From: Cocleimonas sp.
GTDB taxonomy: Bacteria > Pseudomonadota > Gammaproteobacteria > Thiotrichales > Thiotrichaceae
Direction of reading: 5' to 3'
Assembly (NCBI GenBank): GCA_023146675.1
Contig: JAGLBQ010000128.1
Span: 1-14,407 of the forward strand
DNA length: 14,407 nt
The notes under the pieces are model-generated. The model made no database searches. It had not been told where the DNA came from and worked only from the letters and a program-made list of their open reading frames with translations. The translations under genes were made by a program, and so were the position numbers. Within the stretch, counting starts at the first letter, position 1. Each line of letters opens with the position of its first letter. Of this stretch, positions 14,396 to 14,407 are shown in pieces.

Positions 14396-14407
14396 AATTT
14401 AGAACGT

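Overview
The window looks like chromosomal DNA of an AT-rich, Gram-negative chemolithoautotroph. My best guess is a sulfur-oxidising gammaproteobacterium of Thiotrichales/Thiomicrospira type. The evidence is a form II RuBisCO gene with its own LysR regulator and a CbbQ/CbbO activase pair, an Uma2-family gene (common in Beggiatoa/Thiothrix-like bacteria and cyanobacteria), a DUF1853 gene, moaE and REP-like intergenic hairpins. The genus cannot be fixed from the sequence alone. I found no rRNA, tRNA, CRISPR array, insertion sequence or prophage.

Layout. (1) 2-799: 3' part of an MscS-family mechanosensitive channel gene, cut by the window edge, followed by a terminator. (2) 884-3203: a membrane-anchored LTA-synthase/OpgB-type sulfatase-fold enzyme on the minus strand, divergent from a small cysteine-motif protein with one membrane segment. 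(3) 3276-4080: a hairpin repeat, an Uma2 endonuclease-family gene and a strong bidirectional terminator. (4) 4134-9918: the carbon-fixation locus. cbbM runs leftward; cbbR, cbbQ and cbbO run rightward. The cbbM/cbbR gap holds a 27-bp near-palindrome and two further inverted repeats that are good candidates for CbbR control sites. (5) 9934-11946: an unrecognised 137-aa protein just after cbbO, then DUF1853 and moaE genes on the minus strand. (6) 11947-12433: a gene-poor stretch with a 46-aa ORF that may be a frameshifted remnant. (7) 12434-14092: a secreted, lysine-rich protein combining TPR-like helices, a peptidoglycan-binding domain, an unassigned middle domain and a trypsin-fold protease with a complete His-Asp-Ser triad. 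(8) 14093-14407: non-coding DNA with a REP-like hairpin and a terminator facing a gene beyond the right edge.

How the genes fit together. CbbM fixes CO2. CbbR, read from the shared divergent region, probably senses metabolic state and controls cbbM, and possibly cbbQO downstream of itself. CbbQ (MoxR-type AAA+ ATPase) and CbbO (VWA adaptor with intact MIDAS) form the activase that removes inhibitory sugar phosphates from RuBisCO. The remaining genes look like unrelated housekeeping or envelope functions. The parts most worth follow-up are the cbb regulatory DNA, two competing hairpins plus a paired REP element between cbbQ and cbbO, the unknown gene after cbbO, and the multi-domain protease.
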